Shown here piece after piece: positions 24,701 to 32,945 of a DNA stretch of 64,000 nt. Source of the DNA: Desulfosarcina ovata subsp. ovata (GTDB lineage: Bacteria; Desulfobacterota; Desulfobacteria; Desulfobacterales; Desulfosarcinaceae). The stretch covers positions 7,007,501-7,071,500 of the forward strand of contig NZ_AP021879.1 in the NCBI RefSeq assembly GCF_009689005.1, in the 5' to 3' direction. A program made the position numbers and the translations under genes. The number at the start of each line of letters is the position of its first letter. Within the stretch, counting starts at the first letter, position 1. The notes under the pieces were generated by a model. The model worked only from the letters and a program-made list of their open reading frames with translations. It ran no database searches and was not told the DNA's origin.

Positions 24701-26767
24701 ATGCGATACGCAGAAACGGGGTATAACTTAGAAGTCGATTTGGCCACGGGAAACATTGAACGGGTCCAAACGGATCCGAAGCTGGCGGAAACCCTTCTCG
24801 GTGGCCTGGGCACCTGTTTGAAAATCATGTGGGACCGGACCACCCCGGACACGCACGCGTTTGATCCGGAAAACCCCCTTATCATCAGTAGCGGGCTGAT
24901 GGCCGGCACGCCGGCATTCAGTTCCAACCGCACCCTTATTTGCACCCTTTCTCCGAAAACGAACCTGTTGGCGTATCCCATGGGGGGGGGATTCTTTGCT
25001 CCGGAACTGAAATACGCGGGCTATGATAAGATCATTTTTACCAACAAATCACCCAAGTGGGTCTATCTGTGGGTACACAATGACAAGGTGGAGATCCGAG
25101 ACGCGGAACATCTGCTGGGGACGGGTGCCATCGAAGTCCAGGATCTCATTCGGGAAGAACTGAACGAACCCAATGCCCAGGTCGCGGCGATCGGAACGGC
25201 CGGGGAGTTGAAGTCATATATCGCCACCGTCGAGATGGGCCGCGGCAGCGCCAGTCGCATGGGGGCGGCATCCGTGTGGGGGGACAAGAAAATCAAGGCC
25301 GTTGCGGTCAGAGGGACCAAAGACGTCAACCTGGCCGATGGCCCGGCCTTTTTGGAAGCCTTGAAGGATATGCGTGCGTTTGTAGACGAACGCAATCACA
25401 ACCGTCTGTCCAGCAAGAATATCATGGATATTCACACCGGCGTGGGATCGCCGCAGGCCATGGAGATCGTGGATGAAAGCTGGCATACGGGCGGGTTTTC
25501 ATGGGGAAATGCCCGTTACCGCAAAAAAGACTTCTGGAACGATGAACTCGAGGAGGCCTGGACAAAAATTCAATACGGCGCGATCCAGCGTTTCATCAGC
25601 TGTTATGCCTGCCCGCAGCAATGTGGGGCCCTGATCTGGCATGAAGAGGATCCGCCTTACATGGCCAAGTGCTACTCCAAGCTTTCCTATCTGTTCGGTT
25701 CCGAGACCGAAGACCAGAACTTCAGCTGGAAAATTCTTTCGAAGTCCTTCCGATATGGCGTGGATTCCTTTTCCACTCCGCAGGTTCTGGCGATGGCCGT
25801 GGAAATGAGACGCGACGGCGTCCTGAAGGAAGAAGATTTTGCCGCAACCGATGAGTACCCTGCCTGCCCGCCTCCGGAGGAAAAACAGGAGGTTTTCCTG
25901 TGGATTCTGGACCGGATCGGCAAAGGACAGGGAATCGGCAAGATTCTTGCTCTGGGAACCAAGGCGGCGGCCGAAAAGATCGGCGTTAATCCGGAGCACT
26001 ACGCGCACAACATTACCAAAGGGGAAGAGCAGATGAATGTCAAGCTGGGCATGCTCGATCCCATGTACTTTCTCATGTTTGCTACCAATGAGAAACAGAG
26101 TGTTCCCCAGATCGAGGGTAACTGGACCCAGGATGCTTTTCGCGATCCTAAGGACCGTGAGGAATTTGTCAAGGACTGGATCCACCTTCCCCATGAACGG
26201 TTTATCAAGTATTTTCTGGATTGGGAGCCCAAGAGCCGTGAGGGCGGACCGTTCATGAATCCCGAATACCCGACTCCGGAGATTGCTTCCGACATCGTGG
26301 ACTGGATGGAGGAAATCCACAACTATGACGACTCCCTGGGGATTTGTTGCGGGATGGGCGGATTTTGCCTCAAGCCGGCCTATCATGTGCACAATTACTA
26401 TAAATTCGTTTCAACGGCAGCCGGAATCGATGTGGATCAATACGGGCTCAGGAAGATTATTCACAGAAGCCGGAATCTGCACCGGGCCTTCCAAATGAGA
26501 CGAGGCATGACCCGGGCCGACGACGCGCCACCCGCGGATCACTGGCGCCACCGCTTCCCCGAACTCGAGGAAAAACTCCTGACGACCTATTACAATTTCA
26601 AGGGATGGAACGATGACGGGGTTCCGACGCGCATACGCCTCGAGGAGCTGGATCTGGGATACGTCGCCGATGAGCTTGAGGACCTGGGAATTTTGAAAAA
26701 GGTCGAAACGACGGATGAGGATAAGGAAACGTGGGAAAGCCGGCGTAAGGAGCAATGGGGATACTAG
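24701..26767 (+). CDS. bamB: BamB, catalytic tungsten subunit (cluster 2)
   Basis: 688 residues, about 30 longer than the cluster 1 copy, mostly through small insertions and a charged C-terminal tail (VETTDEDKETWESRRKEQ). It is an AOR-family tungsten enzyme for ring reduction of benzoyl-CoA or an analogue. Visible features are MRYAETGYNLEVDLATGN, the [4Fe-4S] Cys 301/304/308 (ISCYACPQQCGA), His262 (DESWH) and Cys324 (MAKC), equivalent to His260 and Cys322 of cluster 1. Differences from cluster 1 include SRMGAASVWGDKKIKA in place of SRGGGGAVMGDKNIKA, and Gly after WHT in place of Glu. The two copies are diverged paralogues and may prefer different CoA esters. It leads the operon BCDE(FG)HI. 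Confidence 0.9.
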   Translation: MRYAETGYNLEVDLATGNIERVQTDPKLAETLLGGLGTCLKIMWDRTTPDTHAFDPENPLIISSGLMAGTPAFSSNRTLICTLSPKTNLLAYPMGGGFFAPELKYAGYDKIIFTNKSPKWVYLWVHNDKVEIRDAEHLLGTGAIEVQDLIREELNEPNAQVAAIGTAGELKSYIATVEMGRGSASRMGAASVWGDKKIKAVAVRGTKDVNLADGPAFLEALKDMRAFVDERNHNRLSSKNIMDIHTGVGSPQAMEIVDESWHTGGFSWGNARYRKKDFWNDELEEAWTKIQYGAIQRFISCYACPQQCGALIWHEEDPPYMAKCYSKLSYLFGSETEDQNFSWKILSKSFRYGVDSFSTPQVLAMAVEMRRDGVLKEEDFAATDEYPACPPPEEKQEVFLWILDRIGKGQGIGKILALGTKAAAEKIGVNPEHYAHNITKGEEQMNVKLGMLDPMYFLMFATNEKQSVPQIEGNWTQDAFRDPKDREEFVKDWIHLPHERFIKYFLDWEPKSREGGPFMNPEYPTPEIASDIVDWMEEIHNYDDSLGICCGMGGFCLKPAYHVHNYYKFVSTAAGIDVDQYGLRKIIHRSRNLHRAFQMRRGMTRADDAPPADHWRHRFPELEEKLLTTYYNFKGWNDDGVPTRIRLEELDLGYVADELEDLGILKKVETTDEDKETWESRRKEQWGY

Positions 26768-26788
26768 ATAATCGCTAAGGAGCTTAAA

Positions 26789-27331
26789 ATGGCCAAGATA
26801 AAGAAAACGATCAGAAGAATCAACATCAAGGCGGATCTGTGCAACGGCTGCCGGTTGTGCGAAATCATGTGCTCGGCGGCGCATTCCACTCCCAAATATG
26901 GCACAATTAACCCGGCCAGGGCCCGTATTCAGATCATTCGCGATCCCCTGAAAGACATCTGGCTACCGGTATTTGCCGGAGAATACACGCCCGCCGAGTG
27001 CAGCGGACGGCTCAACTACGAGATCGACAACAAATCATACGGAGAGTGCGCCTTCTGCAGGGCCGTATGCCCTTCCCGGGGACGCTTCGTCGAACCGGAT
27101 TCCGGCCTGCCGCTTGGATGCGACATGTGCCAGAGCGATCCGGAGCTGGAAACACCAGCTTGCGTGGAATGGTGCATGCGTGACGTACTCACTTACGAGG
27201 AACGGGAAGTGGAAGTCGAGGAAGAGGACCTAAAACTGGACGAGATGAAGATCGGACTCGAGGCCCTGGCTAACCGGTATGGGATGGATGAAATCAAAGA
27301 CGCCGTTGCCAGAATGTCTCAAAAAGCGTGA
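26789..27331 (+). CDS. bamC: BamC, iron-sulfur electron-transfer subunit (cluster 2)
   Basis: 180 residues. Cys motifs are CNGCRLCEIMC, CAFCRAVCP and CDMCQSDPELETPACVEWC, enough for three [4Fe-4S] clusters. The acidic tail (EEREVEVEEEDLK) is conserved with cluster 1. It is a companion of BamB in the BamBC catalytic module. It starts 22 bp after bamB with a taagga-type ribosome site. Confidence 0.88.
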   Translation: MAKIKKTIRRINIKADLCNGCRLCEIMCSAAHSTPKYGTINPARARIQIIRDPLKDIWLPVFAGEYTPAECSGRLNYEIDNKSYGECAFCRAVCPSRGRFVEPDSGLPLGCDMCQSDPELETPACVEWCMRDVLTYEEREVEVEEEDLKLDEMKIGLEALANRYGMDEIKDAVARMSQKA

Positions 27332-27354
27332 ATGCCTAAACAGGGAGAAATCCT

Positions 27355-28506
27355 TTGGAAACTGTAGCCCCTTTCAAAGAAGTCATTGAAGAGATAAAGG
27401 AAAACGGCGGCGAAGCCTTCAAGATGTGCTTTCAGTGCGGCCTATGCGACAGCGTCTGTCCCTGGAACCGGTTCAGAGACTTTTCCATGCGCAAACTGGT
27501 CCGGGAGGCCACATTCGGGTTGACCGAAATAGACGGCGAAGACCTGTGGCTTTGCACCACCTGTGGACGATGTCCCGAACGGTGTCCCAGGGGGGTGCAA
27601 CAGATCGAATCCGGCGTGGCCCTGCGACGGATGGCAAACCTGTACGATGTCTATCCCAAAACGGCAAAACCTCTGCGCACCATCCGGGGAAGCCTGATCA
27701 GCGAAGGCAACTCTCTGAGCGGGGAGCGGGGGAAAAGGGGAGCCTGGGCGGACGGAATGGCCGTCAAGCCATTTGCCGCGGATATGGAAATTTTATATTT
27801 TCCAGGCTGTTATCCCAGCTTTGATCCGCGGATGAAAAAGGTCGCCCGGGCCACTGCCGAAATTTTAAACAAAGCCGGGGTGAGTTTCGGGATACTGGGA
27901 GAAAAAGAAAGCTGTTGCGGGGAAAGCATCCGCAAAACCGGAGCCGAGGAACTTTTCGTCAAACTGGCCAAGGAAAACATCAAAACCTTCATCGATCAGG
28001 GCGTCAGGAAAATTCTTGTTTCCTCGCCGCATTGCTACCATACCTTCAAAAACGAATATCCGGATTTCATGGTCCATTTCGAGATCGTCCATATCTCCCA
28101 GTACCTGTTCGAACTGATCCAAACGGGCAGGCTCGAGATCAATAAGGAATACAAAAAAACCATCACTTACCATGATCCCTGCTATCTGGGCCGGCATAAC
28201 AACATTTTCGACGAGCCCCGCGAGGTTCTGAAAAGCGTGCCGGGTATCGGACTGCTCGAACTTTACGAATCCCGACGGGAAAGTCTTTGCTGTGGCGGCG
28301 GTGGCGGAAGGGTGTGGATGGAAACGGACAAGGATCAGCGGTTCGGCGCCCTCAGGCTGCAGCAGGCCCTGGACGTCGGAGCCGAAGAACTGGTTACCTG
28401 CTGTCCGTACTGCATCACCATGTTCGAAGACAGCCGGATCACCATGGAAATCGAGGACAAGATCGTCATCAAAGACATTACCGAAATCATACAGGCCGTT
28501 ATCTAA
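27355..28506 (+). CDS. bamD: BamD, HdrBC-like iron-sulfur protein (cluster 2)
   Basis: 383 residues from a TTG start that follows a gggaga site and aligns with the GTG start of the cluster 1 copy (METVAPFKEVIEEIKE against METLAPFKEVIEEIKE). HdrC-like motifs are CFQCGLCDSVCP and CTTCGRCPERCP; HdrB-like CCG motifs are SCCGESIRKTG and SLCCGGGGGRVWME. It links the HdrA-like BamE to the catalytic module. Confidence 0.88.
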   Translation: METVAPFKEVIEEIKENGGEAFKMCFQCGLCDSVCPWNRFRDFSMRKLVREATFGLTEIDGEDLWLCTTCGRCPERCPRGVQQIESGVALRRMANLYDVYPKTAKPLRTIRGSLISEGNSLSGERGKRGAWADGMAVKPFAADMEILYFPGCYPSFDPRMKKVARATAEILNKAGVSFGILGEKESCCGESIRKTGAEELFVKLAKENIKTFIDQGVRKILVSSPHCYHTFKNEYPDFMVHFEIVHISQYLFELIQTGRLEINKEYKKTITYHDPCYLGRHNNIFDEPREVLKSVPGIGLLELYESRRESLCCGGGGGRVWMETDKDQRFGALRLQQALDVGAEELVTCCPYCITMFEDSRITMEIEDKIVIKDITEIIQAVI

Positions 28507-28531
28507 CCTTAAACAGGTGAGGTGATATAAA

Positions 28532-31500
28532 GTGGACACTGAACGGAACGAAATTTTACAGGAACGTCTCGCAGACGGCGATTTCGCAGACGTCATGGTC
28601 GTCGGCGGTGGCATCAGCGGCATTCAGGCGTCGCTGGATCTCGCCTCGGCAGGCTTCAAGGTATACATGGTCGACAAATCCCCGACCATCGGCGGGCACA
28701 TGTCTCAGCTGGACAAGACGTTTCCCACCAATGACTGCTCCATGTGCATCGAGTCGCCGAAATTCATCGAGTGCAACCGGCATCCAAATATTGAAATTCT
28801 GACCTATACGGAGATCGCTGCAGTCGAGGGGGAGGCGGGAAATTTTGCCGTTACGCTGATAAAAAAACCACGGTATATCGATGAGGAAAAATGCACGGGA
28901 TGCACCGCCTGTGTGGAGTATTGCCCCATCAACTATCCCGACCCGTTCAACCAGAATATTTCGGACAACAAGGCCATCCACATTTACTTCGCCCAGGCCG
29001 TTCCCCTGGTTACCTATATCGATGACAGCTGTCTGTACCTGAAAGAGGGGAAATGCCGGCTCTGCGAGCGGGTCTGTACCGCCGATGCCATCGATTTCAT
29101 GCAAAAGCCGGAAAAGATGACCGTCAAGGTCGGCGCGGTGATTCTCGCACCGGGCATCGAAGCCTTTGATCCGACGGTGCAGAAAGAATACCGCTACGGC
29201 GAGTTTGCCAATGTCGTCACATCCTTGGACTTCGAACGGCTGCTGTGCGCCACGGGCCCCTATGAAGGAGAGATTCTGCGCGCCACCGACAAGAAACACC
29301 CCCACAACATCGCCTGGATCCAGTGCGTGGGCTCCAGAAGGATCACGCCGGGGGAAAACAGCTACTGCTCGGGAGTCTGCTGCACGTATACCCAGAAGCA
29401 GGTGATTCTGGCCAAAGACCACGACATGGATGCCAAATGCACCATTTTTCACAATGACATCCGATCGTTCGGAAAGGATTTCGAACGCTTTTACCAGCGC
29501 ACCGCCAGCCTGCCCGACGTTCGATTCGTTCGCAGCTATGCCTCCATCGTCAAGGAGGATCCGCAAACGGGAAACATTACCGTGCGGTATTCCACGCCCA
29601 ATGAGGGCGTCAAGGAAGAGGAATTTGATATGGTGGTGCTGTCCGTGGGGCTGACCCCGCCGGCGGGCATGAAGGATCTTGCGGACAAGTTCGGTGTCCA
29701 GCTCAACGAGCATGGATTCTGCCAGATCAACCCCACCAATCCCATGCAAAGCTCCCGCAAGGGGGTTTTTATCAGCGGCGCATTCGCCGGTCCCATGGAT
29801 ATTCCGGAATCGGTGCTCAGCGCCAGCGGGGCGGGCTCCCTGTGCGGGGAAATGCTGGATTATCAGCGCGGTGAGCTGGCCCGCAGCCGGGTCTATCCCA
29901 ACGAGCGGGACGTTACCGCCGAGGAACCCCGGGTGGGGGTCTACGTCTGCCATTGCGGCGCCAACATCGGGCGGGTGGTGAACATCCCGTCCGCGGTGGA
30001 CTATGCGCTGACCCTTCCCAACGTCGTGCACGCCGAGGACAGTCTGTTTATCTGCTCCACCGAGGCCGCCAAGCGGCTGGCCGATTCCATCCGGGAAAAG
30101 GGGTTGAACCGCGTGGTGGTCGCCGCCTGCACACCGCGAACCCACGAACCGCTTTTCCGGGATACGCTGCGTGAGGCCGGCATCAACCAGTACTACTTCG
30201 AATTTGCCAATATCCGCGAGCACTGTTCCTGGGTGCATTCCAAGGAACCGGAATCCGCCACGCAAAAGGCCAAGGACCTGATTCGTATGTCGGTGGCGCG
30301 TGTCTGTTGCCTGGAACCGCTTCAGGAATTCGAACTGCCCGTGGACAAGAACGCGATGGTTGTCGGCGGTGGGGTTGCCGGCATGACCGCGGCCCTCTCC
30401 CTGGCCAATCAGCATCACGATGTGTACCTGATCGAACGGGAAAAACAGCTCGGCGGCATGGCCAGAAGGCTTCATTCCACGCTGGAAGGCATGGACGTGC
30501 AGGCCTATCTGAAGGATCTGACGCAGAAGGTTTTTCAGCATCCGCAAGTGCATGTGTACACGGAGGCGTCGATTGTCGAAACCGAAGGGTATGTGGGCAA
30601 TTTCCACACCAAGGTGCGCTCCAAACGGGGATTGACGGACATCCAGCACGGTGCTTCGATTATCGCCATCGGCGCGGAAGAACACCGTCCCAACGAATAC
30701 CTTTACGGTGAAGACGAGCGGGTCATGACCCAGCTGGAGCTGGAAGAGCGCATCGCCGGAGGTGATGCGGCCGTCACCGAGGCGCAAAACATCGTCATGA
30801 TCCAGTGCGTGGGATGCCGAAACGAAGATCGGAATTACTGCAGCCGGATCTGCTGCAGCCATGCGGTCAAAAATGCGCTGACGCTGAAAGAGAAAAATCC
30901 GGACATGAACATCTATGTTCTTTTCCGGGATATGCGAACCTACCGGTTTGCCGAAGACTACTACCGGAAAGCATCGGAAAACGAAGTCAAGTTCATCCGC
31001 TTTGAGCCGGAAGACGCCCCGACCGTGGAGGCGGCCGAAGCAGAAGGAACGCCTGTTATTCGGGTGACGGCTACCGATTACGTCCTGGGTCAGAAACTCG
31101 AACTGGATGCCGATTTTCTGGTCCTGTCGGCGGCAACGGTCCCGGCGGCCACCAGCGACGAAGTATCGCGCCAGTTCAAGGTGACCCTGGGACCGGACGG
31201 GTTCTTCACGGAAGCCCATGTCAAATTGCGGCCCGTTGATTTTGCGGCCGAAGGGATTTTCCTGTGCGGCATGGCGCATTATCCGAAACACATCGGCGAA
31301 ACCATCAGCCAGGCATACGGTGCCGCAGGGCGTGCCGCCGGCCTGTTGTCCCAGGATGCGTTGATCGCATCCGGATCGGTCTGTCAGGTGGATGAAACCC
31401 GGTGTGTTTCCTGTGGCGCCTGCATCTCAGTGTGCTCCTACGGGGCCATCGATTTTTACGAAAACGCGAAAGGCTATCGTCCGGCCAGGGTCAATCCCGT

Positions 31501-31636
31501 TCTGTGTAAGGGAGACGGGCTGTGCAACGCCAAATGCCCGACCGGGGCCATTCAGTTGAAGCACTATACCGACAAGGAAATTGTCCGCCAGCTCGACGCG
31601 GAAATTCCGGATCTGAAAGCCTGCGCAGCGGCATAG
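28532..31636 (+). CDS. bamE: BamE, large HdrA-like flavoprotein (cluster 2)
   Basis: 1034 residues from a GTG start with a gaggtga site. There are two FAD-binding halves: DVMVVGGGISGIQASLDL near the N-terminus and AMVVGGGVAGMTAALSL near residue 610. [4Fe-4S] motifs are CTGCTACVEYCP (about 120) and CRLCERVC (about 175), with further Cys-rich stretches (SYCSGVCCTYTQ, NYCSRICCSHA), CVSCGACISVC and GDGLCNAKCP at the C-terminus. HdrA-type proteins are the flavin hubs proposed for electron bifurcation. BamE would split electrons so that a low-potential branch can reduce the benzene ring. It is intact only here; cluster 1 keeps just its first codons. Family is certain; bifurcation is inferred from relatives. 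Confidence 0.9.
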   Translation: MDTERNEILQERLADGDFADVMVVGGGISGIQASLDLASAGFKVYMVDKSPTIGGHMSQLDKTFPTNDCSMCIESPKFIECNRHPNIEILTYTEIAAVEGEAGNFAVTLIKKPRYIDEEKCTGCTACVEYCPINYPDPFNQNISDNKAIHIYFAQAVPLVTYIDDSCLYLKEGKCRLCERVCTADAIDFMQKPEKMTVKVGAVILAPGIEAFDPTVQKEYRYGEFANVVTSLDFERLLCATGPYEGEILRATDKKHPHNIAWIQCVGSRRITPGENSYCSGVCCTYTQKQVILAKDHDMDAKCTIFHNDIRSFGKDFERFYQRTASLPDVRFVRSYASIVKEDPQTGNITVRYSTPNEGVKEEEFDMVVLSVGLTPPAGMKDLADKFGVQLNEHGFCQINPTNPMQSSRKGVFISGAFAGPMDIPESVLSASGAGSLCGEMLDYQRGELARSRVYPNERDVTAEEPRVGVYVCHCGANIGRVVNIPSAVDYALTLPNVVHAEDSLFICSTEAAKRLADSIREKGLNRVVVAACTPRTHEPLFRDTLREAGINQYYFEFANIREHCSWVHSKEPESATQKAKDLIRMSVARVCCLEPLQEFELPVDKNAMVVGGGVAGMTAALSLANQHHDVYLIEREKQLGGMARRLHSTLEGMDVQAYLKDLTQKVFQHPQVHVYTEASIVETEGYVGNFHTKVRSKRGLTDIQHGASIIAIGAEEHRPNEYLYGEDERVMTQLELEERIAGGDAAVTEAQNIVMIQCVGCRNEDRNYCSRICCSHAVKNALTLKEKNPDMNIYVLFRDMRTYRFAEDYYRKASENEVKFIRFEPEDAPTVEAAEAEGTPVIRVTATDYVLGQKLELDADFLVLSAATVPAATSDEVSRQFKVTLGPDGFFTEAHVKLRPVDFAAEGIFLCGMAHYPKHIGETISQAYGAAGRAAGLLSQDALIASGSVCQVDETRCVSCGACISVCSYGAIDFYENAKGYRPARVNPVLCKGDGLCNAKCPTGAIQLKHYTDKEIVRQLDAEIPDLKACAAA

Positions 31637-31664
31637 AAAAAAACGGCTAAGGAGGAAAAAGGTA

Positions 31665-32942
31665 ATGGACGGAGAGCGTGAGTTCAAACCGAGGGTCGTG
31701 GGATTTCTGTGCAATTGGTGTTGCTATGGCGGCGCGGACCTTTGCGGTGTTTCCCGATTTCAATACCCCCCCTACATCCGGGTGATCCGGGTGATGTGCT
31801 CCGGCAGGGTCGATCCGGCATTTGTGTTGCGGGCCTTTGCCAACGGCGTCGACGGGGTGTTTGTCGGAGGCTGCCACATCAACGACTGCCATTATAATAC
31901 GGAAGGCAACTACGACGCGTTCGGCATGGTCGGTATCGTTAAAAAACTGTTGGAACAAATCGGCCTGGATCCCGAACGGTTACGCCTGGAATGGGTATCG
32001 GCCGGCGAGGGCATCCGGTTTGCGGAGGTAATGAACGATTTTTCCGCAAAACTGAAAAAAATGGGGCCCATGGGAAAAAGTGAAGGCGTGGCTGAAGATG
32101 TGCTGAAGCGAAGACTCGATGCGGCAATGAAGATGATCCCCTACATTAAATTGGCGGAAAGAGAGCGGTTGCACAGCAATCAGAGAACGGAAGAAGCATA
32201 CGCCAAGTTTTATGCCAGCGAAGAATTCGACACACTTTTCAAAAAACTGATCACCGACAAGCTGGAAATCAGCCAGATGATCGCGCTTTTGCGGGAAAAG
32301 CCGCGCACCACCGGAGAGCTTGCCGAGTTGTTGGGGTTGACGCCGTCCGAGATCGCCCGGCATGCGAACATTTCGGCGCGGCAGGGATTGTGCCGGTTCG
32401 ATGAAAGCAAAAACCTGGTTGCCGCCGCATATTATGAGAACGATGACCAGCGCACCGGGGCGCAGACCGATACGGTCCGGGCCGCAGCGCTGGACAATGA
32501 GAAAATAGAGGCGATCATCGCCAAATACGAAGGCAAGCCCGGCGCGCTGATTCACGTGCTGATGGAAATCCAGAGCGAAAATCATTGGCTGCCCAAGGAG
32601 ATCCTGAACGCCATCAGCGACAGGCTGAACGTTCCCTTAAGCCGGGTGATGCAGGTTGCCTCTTTCTACAAAACCTTCAGCCTGACGCCCAAGGGCCGCC
32701 ATCGGATCCATGTATGCAGTGGCACCTCCTGTCATCTGCGGGGCGCGGACGAGCTGCTGAATTCGGTTCAGGAGTTGGTGGGTGTCAAGGCCGGAGAAGT
32801 AGACGCGGACGCCAGATTCAGTCTGGAGACCGGCTGTTGCCTGGGCTCCTGTACCTTGGGGCCGGAGATGATCGTGGATGGAGAACACCATGGCAGGCTT
32901 TCTTCCGACAGAGTGGAAGAAGTGCTGAAAAATTACGCATAA
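31665..32942 (+). CDS. BamF-BamG fusion: MvhD-like domain joined to NuoE-like domain (cluster 2)
   Basis: 425 residues in one frame. Residues about 1-140 are MvhD-like (BamF), with Cys-rich FLCNWCCYGGADLCG, VMCSGRVD and GGCHINDCHY. Residues about 185-250 form a small winged-helix-like segment (TTGELAELLGLTPSEIARH). Residues about 275-425 are NuoE-like (BamG), with CSGTSCH and CCLGSCTLGPE for a [2Fe-2S] cluster. In cluster 1 BamG is separate. MvhD passes electrons into HdrA, and NuoE partners NuoF. The fusion physically joins the Hdr-like and Nuo-like parts of the Bam machine. BamF proteins of some relatives are reported as selenoproteins, but here every position is Cys and there is no in-frame TGA. 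Confidence 0.87.
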   Translation: MDGEREFKPRVVGFLCNWCCYGGADLCGVSRFQYPPYIRVIRVMCSGRVDPAFVLRAFANGVDGVFVGGCHINDCHYNTEGNYDAFGMVGIVKKLLEQIGLDPERLRLEWVSAGEGIRFAEVMNDFSAKLKKMGPMGKSEGVAEDVLKRRLDAAMKMIPYIKLAERERLHSNQRTEEAYAKFYASEEFDTLFKKLITDKLEISQMIALLREKPRTTGELAELLGLTPSEIARHANISARQGLCRFDESKNLVAAAYYENDDQRTGAQTDTVRAAALDNEKIEAIIAKYEGKPGALIHVLMEIQSENHWLPKEILNAISDRLNVPLSRVMQVASFYKTFSLTPKGRHRIHVCSGTSCHLRGADELLNSVQELVGVKAGEVDADARFSLETGCCLGSCTLGPEMIVDGEHHGRLSSDRVEEVLKNYA

Positions 32943-32945
32943 GGA

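Noticed and set aside
28556..31291. Minus-strand open frame of 911 codons opposite bamE
   Set aside because: It is the antisense shadow of a GC-rich coding gene. It has no family resemblance or ribosome site, and bamE on the other strand has clear motifs throughout.
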